A DNA stretch of 64,000 bases, taken from positions 44,293,176 through 44,357,175 of the forward strand of contig NC_080046.1 of assembly GCF_012489685.1 (NCBI RefSeq), written 5' to 3'. Within the stretch, counting starts at the first letter, position 1, and the number at the start of each line of letters is the position of its first letter. Positions 58,027 through 64,000 of the stretch are shown one piece after another. The position numbers and the translations under genes were made by a program. The notes under the pieces were generated by a model that worked only from the letters and a program-made list of their open reading frames with translations, was not told where the DNA came from and did no database searches. This DNA is from Lotus japonicus (taxonomy: Eukaryota; Streptophyta; Magnoliopsida; Fabales; Fabaceae).

Positions 58027-58202
58027 GTAGACATTTCACATTTCGCTTCCAACTTCTCTACATATTTAGAACTAAGTTTATACTTGTAAAGAAGCCTAAT
58101 TTTACCATAGAATTAGACCATTCCACTAGCACACTATATATTTGTAACTTTCAAGTTCATACGATTACCTAATAAGTTTGCTGAACCTCCATTTCTTCTC
58201 CC

Positions 58203-58210
58203 TATAAATA
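58203..58210 (+). promoter_or_regulatory. TATA box of the third STIG1-like gene
   Basis: tataaata, 135 bases upstream of the ATG at 58345. Confidence 0.65.
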
Positions 58211-58344
58211 GCTGCGAAGTGATCCATTTTATCTCCATCAAAACCATTCATATTTTTTCACTTCTTCTCCATTCAACTCTACGCCTTTAATTAGCCTACT
58301 TAGCTTGATTCAACTTAATTTCTATCTAGTGATCTCTCCACAAA

Positions 58345-58810
58345 ATGAAGTCCCTTCACATCCTCTTCATTCTGATGACCATGCTAATGGCTTTGGTCAT
58401 TGCTGATTCAGAAACACCACACAAAGAATCACAATTCTTCAGTTCTGTTAAAAATCACAGTGCAACCAAAATCCCTGAAAGTGAAGCATCAGCTGCCTCT
58501 CTACGAGGCGGCTTCGATGGGCGCCATTATAAGTACGGGCAGGGGATCATGACTTGTGATAAATACCCGAGAGTTTGCCGTGTAAAGGGTAGCTCAGGGC
58601 CTGATTGTTGTTCGAAGAAATGTGTGAATGTTTGATGTTTCAACAGACAGAAACAACTGTGGTTGGTGTGGAAACAGATGCAGGTACTCGCAGATATGTT
58701 GCAGGGGTAAGTGTGTGAATCCTCTGTTTGACAAGAACCATTGTGGAAGATGTGGCAACAAGTGCAAGAAAGGTGATTCATGCGCTTATGGGATGTGCAG
58801 CTATGCATGA
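58345..58810 (+). pseudogene. STIG1-like gene with a 7-bp duplication frameshift
   Basis: ATG at 58345 with signal peptide (MKSLHILFILMTMLMALVIA), a longer propeptide than the other copies and LRGGFDGRHYKYGQG, then TCDKYPRVCRVKGSSGPDCC. At 58630-58640 atgttt is repeated (gatgttt inserted), giving a stop right after KKCVNV. The rest of the cysteine-rich domain continues one frame over (STDRNNCGWCGNRC ... CGRCGNKCKKGDSCAYGMC) to the stop at 58808-58810. It diverges clearly from the other three copies, so this is an older paralogue. The lesion is recent, since everything else is intact. Confidence 0.85.
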
Positions 58811-59013
58811 ATCATAAAGGTCAACCAGCCACTCCAAAAGAATGCAAAATACAATTAATAAGTTATGTATACACAGAATTATAGCTATATATAAAAATTA
58901 ATTTCAACAAATTAAATATATATATATATATATATATATGATGCATTTGTTGCATGTGATAAACGCGCAAGTGACCATTATCTGTATAGATGTTTAATTA
59001 TTATTTACACCTT
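58811..59013. other. AT-rich spacer with (AT)n tract
   Basis: Includes a (AT)n microsatellite at about 58916-58939. No gene. Confidence 0.6.
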
Positions 59014-59265
59014 GTACGTAAAGTGAAAAAGTTATTGAACTCTATATGGAAAAATAATGGAATGCTTAGGCATAATCAGAGTCCTCTTTGTAACTATAAG
59101 AGCACATATAAAGAGTGGAGACTGAAGACGGGTAGATGGACATTAATAGATGACGATGATGCTGATGATATTGGCTTATGTGAGTATTGTAGATGGGATC
59201 TTGAGTTAGAAGTTTTTTACCGATTGTGTTCAATATTCACTAATGTGTGTGAATTTTCTTCATAG
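59014..59265 (+). pseudogene. F-box gene 3' fragment
   Basis: Begins abruptly at RKVKKLLNSIWKNNGMLRHN and continues through the acidic run to GLCEYCRWDLE and the read-on EVFYRLCSIFTNVCEF. Only the last about 75 codons of the F-box family protein are present; F-box and Sel1-like parts are missing. It lies downstream of the STIG1-like gene in the same orientation, unlike the convergent pairs elsewhere. Confidence 0.8.
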
Positions 59266-60211
59266 TTGAGCCAATTACAATGTAATGAAAATTATATCAA
59301 GAAGTGAGTTTTTTATTGATATATAATTTTTAAGGGCAAAGATGAATTACCTACTCAAATTTGACTTACATGAGACTCAGTCCTTTAAAGGTCTAGGTCT
59401 GTTTGATATGCAAGATAATGAAATAAGATTAGATAGTATAATCATATGCTTTAACATAATCGTATGATTGCTTTAAAAAGAAACATAATAATTAAATCTT
59501 ATTACTCAATAGTCTTTTTTTTTTTGAAAGTTACTCAATAGTCAATACTATACAAAATTCTAAAATATCAATATCAGTTAAATTCGGAATTATTTTGAAC
59601 AGTTTGGTATTATAAATACAAATAATGTTGCGTTCACAAATCATTTCCAACTCTACCTTGTTTAAATATAAAGAGAAACGTTTACCAAAAACAAAACATA
59701 AAGAGAAATGAGAGAAGTAAGTGATATAATATGTGATGTGACAGAAAATGTAGAGAGAGATAGGAAGAGAAATGAGTTGGAAGAGAAAGTGAGGGGTGAA
59801 TGTATCATTATAATACCCAATTAACTAGGGTATACATCTAACAATCTCTTCCACATTTTTATTTATTTGTCTTTCTTTGTTTCTTTCTTTTCCAAAAAAA
59901 AAAAAACTGTGAAAATATCAAAAGCATAAGACTCAGGAAGGATGTGAAACTCATAGCCAGAATCATTCGGCTTTGGTCTATTCCAAGTTTTAAGGATCTC
60001 AATATCTCATATATTATGAAGATGATTCTACTTGATGCAAATGTTGTCTCTCTTTCATTTTTTCCAATCAAAACCGTGCCTACAGTCTTCTCATTCTCCT
60101 TATTAATTTTTTCTTTTCATTTTTAGGTTGATAAAATTCAAGTTTGCGTTGACAATTCGGTTGTGAAAAGTTTCTACAAAGAACTACAAGATTGAAAAGT
60201 TTACCAATTTT
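59266..60211. other. AT-rich intergenic DNA, no gene seen
   Basis: The first 200 bases follow the F-box downstream sequence (as at 54640-54800). Several poly(A/T) runs; the short frames around 59944-60126 have no recognisable product. Confidence 0.55.
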
Positions 60212-60483
60212 GGCCCCGTTTGGAAGAGCTTATTTGAGCTTATTATCTGATAGCATAAGCGCTTATGTCAGTGTTTGAGAGACTTTATGCAAACAGCTTA
60301 TGGCCTACCATAAGCTGTTTTGAGCTTATTTTCATAAGTTATTCATGATAGCTTATGAAAAAGAGCTTATGCTTATGTATAGCTTATTTTCAATTTATTT
60401 CAATAAAAAATTTAAAATAGCTTATTGACCATAAGTGCTTAAGACCATAAACACTTAATTAAGTTGTTTTCTCAAACAGGACC
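60212..60483. mobile_element. hAT-like MITE, about 272 bp
   Basis: Ends ggccccgtttgg and tcaaacaggacc are imperfect inverted repeats, and the interior is rich in agcttat/ataagct words, a common design in legume hAT-type MITEs. I could not define a target duplication. Confidence 0.5.
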
Positions 60484-61267
60484 TTTATCATCTAGGCGTA
60501 GGTCCAAATATGAGCTCATATAGAGCTGCAAAGCACAATTACAAACTCAATTTTAAAAAGTGGGGTTGTCTAAATAACCCATGGTGAAATTTGGGTTAAG
60601 TAACCCATAATCTAAATGGACCAATCACATTTAAGATAATTGAATGAAATTTTTATATTTTATTTATTAATTTATTCAGGGTTAAATATGTTTTTGGTCC
60701 CTAACTTATACGCATAAATCTAAAATGGTACCTAAATAAAAAATGCAAAAGTTTTAGTCGTTGAAATTTTATTTGATTTAAAATGGTTCCATATGAATTT
60801 TTCACATCTACTTTGGTCCCTCCAAAATTTCTTCCAACAAATTAAGTCATTCTCCCTCATAATTATTTCAAAACCCAGAAATTCATATCTCCATCCCAAA
60901 ACTCAGAAATTCATCTCAAAAACTCCTCCATCTCCATCTTCAAAACCCAGAAATTTTCTTCATCTTCTTTCTCCTCTTCTCCCACCCAAAACCACCATCA
61001 CCACCCAAACTCCCTTCTCTTGCCTCGTTTGTAGATTGGGAATCGATTCCTGGTCTATGCCTGGGATTGGACTCGGTGCGCTCTATTTAGTCTTGTTGCC
61101 CTGGTGCCTGGATTAGGTTTCGTATTTTGGGAGGAGGCAAGCTTGCCCTGCCTGTTTTGCCTCTGTGTGCTTTTCGGGAGTTTCTTCCCCTGCTTTTGTC
61201 CCATGGCTTTTTAGCCTGGCTTTTCTTCCTTTTTATTAATGTACTGGACACGACACTTCTTGTGCTT
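60484..61267. other. repeat remnants, no gene supported
   Basis: At 60679 gggttaaatatgtttttggt opens a sequence of the widespread 'tttggtccct' legume repeat type, but no second end is visible. 60890-61020 is C-rich and 61030-61267 GC-rich, resembling the 3' part of a mobile element or an old exon; I cannot name it. Confidence 0.4.
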
Positions 61268-61312
61268 TTATATATATATATATATATATATATGTTATAT
61301 ATATGTGTGTGT
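61268..61312. repeat. (TA)n / (TG)n tract at the viral junction
   Basis: A TA run of about 30 bases, gttatatatatg, then gtgtgtgt, immediately before the 33-bp inverted repeat. Endogenous pararetroviruses of plants are often found next to TA-rich simple repeats, so this could be the integration point. Confidence 0.8.
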
Positions 61313-61785
61313 GTAATCCACTGTAGCAACAGTAGAACTTTTTACTCAAGAGGGGTTCAGAAGCAGAACGGAAGGGAGAAGAAGAGGATTAAGAGAAGTA
61401 GGAGGCCACCTTGCAGGGGCTTATAACAGAAACAAAAACAAAAGTGCAGAGAAAATAAATAAGTAAACAGGAGGCTCAGCCTTCCATATACAGAATAATA
61501 AAAACTGAAAACTTAAATATAACTTAAGAAAATATTACAAAGATTGAAGAAAGATTGAAGAAAGAAAAACAGAGAGAGAAGTAGCTTACAGTCGCTCAGC
61601 TCTCAAAGTGTTTCTCTATTGTGGTGTATCTAAACTCTGCTTAACAAAGCTCAGAAGACGCCTATTTAAAGGAAAAAATTGGACACTGTTTGAATAGTTC
61701 CGGTTGAATAGTCCCGGTAGCCGGTACTATTTGACGGGTACTATTTGCTACAGTAAAAAGTTCTACTGTTGCTACAGTGGATTAC
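61313..61785. repeat. perfect 33-bp inverted repeat around 407 bp
   Basis: 61313-61345 (starts gtaatccactgtag) is the exact reverse complement of 61753-61785. The enclosed 61346-61752 holds a putative promoter and leader of the endogenous virus. It could form a long stem-loop or mark a rearranged integration. Confidence 0.92.
61661..61670 (-). promoter_or_regulatory. possible TATA-like promoter of the endogenous pararetrovirus
   Basis: Minus strand TTTAAATAGG in the non-coding region after the last viral ORF, where circular pararetroviral genomes have their transcript promoter. A purine/pyrimidine-rich leader follows to about 61350. Weak evidence. Confidence 0.35.
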
Positions 61786-61837
61786 AATAATTGAGATAGA
61801 ATTATTACAAAATCAAATGATTACAAAACGACAAAAC

Positions 61838-63253
61838 TTAGCAGAAGTCATCATCATCTGATTCTGAGGTTTGGACAAAATCCGACCCAAAAGAGGATTG
61901 CTCGGAAATTTTGTGCTGGGGGGCCTTTGAGGATGAGGCCTGCTCAATTGGATCTTTCAATAATTGAAGAGCAGATTGAAGATTTTTCAGCAAGTCTTCT
62001 TCTGTTGAAGCTCCTGCAAGGGCCGCTGTGATGTGGGCCTTCTGATTTAGCAAGAGGCTAGTTTGCAGACTTGCATGCTTGAGACATTTCTGATTGGTTT
62101 TGAACCATTGGCTCACATTTTCTTTGTAGGCTTTTGAAGCATCAAAGATCTTCCACCATTTGATGAGAGCCTGTTTCAAGAGGATTGGTTGGGTCTTGGT
62201 CTTAAGACCATAACGCCAAGAGAATACCCAAGAGAGGGAAAAGATTGTAAAAAAGTTTAAACAATCAGGATAATTGTTTAACTCCTTATTCCAGTGTTTA
62301 ATGAAGTGATTGAATCCCTCCAGAACTTCAGAGGGAAAAATTTCAGTAGTTGGTCCAAAAAAGCTCCACCAAGAATGAAACCAATTTGGAAAAGAGTACT
62401 TGTTGGTCCATTTGAAATAAATGAGCCAAGAATGTTTGAAATTTTTGTTTTGAAGGCCAAGGATTATATTATCCCAAGCCCTAATATAGTCCCAATAATT
62501 AAAACCTACCGGGTCGAAATTCTGGGAGAATTTTTTGTAACTGTTTGGATTTGGTCCAAAGTCAGTGGGACGAAGGACACGGAGAATTTGTAGTGTAGAA
62601 TGGGTAATTAGGGAGTTATCATGTTTGTCCCTAAAATGTTTGATTTCTACACTGTTTGTGTCAACCAAAATGAACTCATAGAACCTTTGGGTTTTGTTTG
62701 GATGAATGGGATCAAGATGACTTGGGAAGAGCTTGGTACCAATTTTGTTGGCCAGGTTAACTCCTCCGGAATTGTCCCACCATTCTGGTTCGATGAGGAT
62801 TTGGAATCTCATAATTGTTTTAGTCAAGTAACCTGAATTTGGGCTAGATTGGGCAACAACAACAACAACAACAGGTTTTTTTCCGTCATAGGTTGTTATA
62901 CTTTTGGTTCTATCAATGATAGTTTGGAGGGATTGGAGGTCTTGGTCATCATCTTCATCAGCGATGCTGGCCCAAGATTTATTTGGAAGTTTGGTGAGGC
63001 CTTGAGGTATTTCATCTAAGCCTGATTGTGTGAAGGCAAGAAGTATTTGGATGGGTAAAGCATAATCTGCTTTAGTTTGCTTTGGTTGAGGAGATTGGTT
63101 TTGAGCAGTGGGCTCAGATTTTTGGACAGTGGGTCCAGATTGATGGGCAGTGGGCCCAGATAAGATTAGGGAATCAGAGATTACAATACCTTTGTTTCTG
63201 TTTGTACTCCTGCCTCTTCCCCGAGATGAGGAGGAAGAGCCTTTGGAGGCCAT
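61838..63253 (-). CDS. ORF downstream of viral polymerase, 471 aa, function unknown
   Basis: The start at 63253 (MASKGSSSSSRGRGRSTNRN) is preferred over 63280, because it follows the polymerase stop by one base (TAG-G-ATG), a stop-start layout typical of compact pararetroviral genomes. Features: Ser/Arg-rich basic N-terminus, a repeated Pro/Gln/Ser linker, a poly-Val stretch encoded by a (CAA)n-type repeat, an aromatic-rich core (FPNWFHSWWSFFGP at about residue 290) and an acidic end (SESDDDDFC). The frame is fully open. I recognise no movement, capsid or transactivator domain. Some endogenous caulimovirid genera have a second ORF of unknown function in this position, and I infer that it is this. 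Confidence 0.6.
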   Translation of the reverse strand: MASKGSSSSSRGRGRSTNRNKGIVISDSLILSGPTAHQSGPTVQKSEPTAQNQSPQPKQTKADYALPIQILLAFTQSGLDEIPQGLTKLPNKSWASIADEDDDQDLQSLQTIIDRTKSITTYDGKKPVVVVVVAQSSPNSGYLTKTIMRFQILIEPEWWDNSGGVNLANKIGTKLFPSHLDPIHPNKTQRFYEFILVDTNSVEIKHFRDKHDNSLITHSTLQILRVLRPTDFGPNPNSYKKFSQNFDPVGFNYWDYIRAWDNIILGLQNKNFKHSWLIYFKWTNKYSFPNWFHSWWSFFGPTTEIFPSEVLEGFNHFIKHWNKELNNYPDCLNFFTIFSLSWVFSWRYGLKTKTQPILLKQALIKWWKIFDASKAYKENVSQWFKTNQKCLKHASLQTSLLLNQKAHITAALAGASTEEDLLKNLQSALQLLKDPIEQASSSKAPQHKISEQSSFGSDFVQTSESDDDDFC

Positions 63254-63254
63254 C

Positions 63255-64000
63255 CTAAGATCTGCCCTGTAAATACTCACGAGTAAGAAAGTCAGGGAGA
63301 GAATTTGTAGATCCTTTTATGTATTCTATATCAAAGTCAAAAACGCTTAAAATAGCTTGCCATCTGGCAAAGATATGTTTTGAAGCTAAATTTTTGACAT
63401 CCTTTTGAAGAATTTCTTTAGCAGATTTGCAGTCCACACTGACCAAGAATTTTTGATTAATCAAATCAGATTGGAATTTTGAAATAGACAAAACGATTGC
63501 TAAAACTTCTTTTTTGACAGTAGAATAATTTTGCTGGGCAGGGTTCCAGTGTTTTGAAGTAAAAGCAATAATCTGTTCTTTGTCAAAAACTTTTTGTTTC
63601 AAAATACCACCAAAGCCAATATCAGAGGCATCAGTTTAAATAATCTTGAAAGCTTGAGGATTAGGGAGGTAAAGACAAGGGAGATTTTTGACACGAAGTT
63701 TGATTTGCTTGACCACATTGGTATGAATATCAGACCAAGGTGGAGGATCCTTCTTGAGTCTATCATGAAGGGGTTTGATTATGGTACTGAGTTGAGGACA
63801 GAAGTCCGCAACATAATTGAGACTGCCCAAGAACCTTTGTAATTGGGTTTTGTCTATGATTTGATCCGAGAATTTTTCGGTGAACTCAATGGCTCTATTG
63901 ATAGGGATGATTGTTCCTTGATGAATGTTGTGGCCAAGGAATCTGATTTTGGTTTGGAACAGGCTGACCTTTGTTTTGGATATTGCCAGGCCATTCCTTT
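63255..64000 (-). pseudogene. endogenous caulimovirid-like reverse transcriptase/RNase H, C-terminal part
   Basis: Runs in from the right edge. RT connection region: IRFLGHNIHQGTII, QRFLGSLNYVADFCPQ, KPLHDRLKKDPPPW. RNase H: IIAFTSKHWNPAQQNYSTVK, KEVLAIVLSISKFQ, VDCKSAKEIL and a terminal DIEYIKGSTNSLPDFLTREY. The wording (FLGSLNY, IKG..N.LPDFLTREY) is pararetroviral (Caulimoviridae) rather than Ty3. An in-frame stop at 63638-63636 separates RT from RNase H, so the copy is broken. The polymerase N-terminal part is outside the window. It ends one base before the next ORF starts. Confidence 0.7.

Noticed and set aside
60793..61426. Frames of 107 and 99 codons before the viral region
   Set aside because: Biased Pro/Ser and Leu content from C-rich and (TA)n DNA; the second runs through the microsatellite.

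Overview
The window looks like a transposon-rich stretch of a eudicot nuclear genome, most likely a legume. The reasons are the AT-rich intergenic DNA, a Tekay-type Ty3/gypsy element, a Sirevirus-type Ty1/copia element, LINE, Helitron, MULE and Harbinger-like pieces, and plant-only gene families (STIG1-like secreted cysteine-rich peptides and At2g35280/At1g67623-type F-box proteins). No rRNA, tRNA or CRISPR array was seen. Only two host genes look intact: an F-box gene (coding exon 53792-54628, +) and a STIG1-like gene (55055-55456, -), placed tail to tail.

Layout: (1) 1-10473, a young gypsy element on the minus strand with about 4-kb LTRs; its 3' LTR runs off the left edge. (2) 10474-29520, F-box pseudogene, LINE, Helitron (16527-23724), STIG1 pseudogene, second F-box pseudogene, second LINE copy. 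(3) 29521-29620, an assembly gap of 100 N. (4) 29621-35931, a Sirevirus-like copia element missing its 3' LTR. (5) 35932-37370, a piece of the same gypsy LTR. (6) 37371-51370, an inverted near-copy of 12107-26105. (7) 51371-59300, TE-filled leader intron, intact F-box and STIG1 genes, Harbinger-like element, a frameshifted STIG1-like gene and an F-box remnant. (8) 60.2-64.0 kb, MITE, (TA)n tract and the end of an endogenous caulimovirid-like (plant pararetrovirus) sequence.

The main structural observation is that the two outer edges of one gypsy insertion, each with the 5-bp target duplication ATATT, sit 27 kb apart at 10474 and 37371 in opposite orientation, and both lie in the same codons of an F-box gene. 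Flipping the contig to the right of the N gap turns the apparent inverted repeat into a simple head-to-tail array of about 15.6-kb units, each with a convergent STIG1/F-box pair. The inversion is therefore either a scaffold orientation error at the gap or a real rearrangement with breakpoints in nested retrotransposons.

Other points of interest are a Helitron carrying an apparent captured exon of an RNA-directed DNA methylation factor (XH domain), an LTR-internal ORF, a nonsense codon shared by two STIG1 copies, and a viral ORF of unknown function that starts one base after the polymerase stop.
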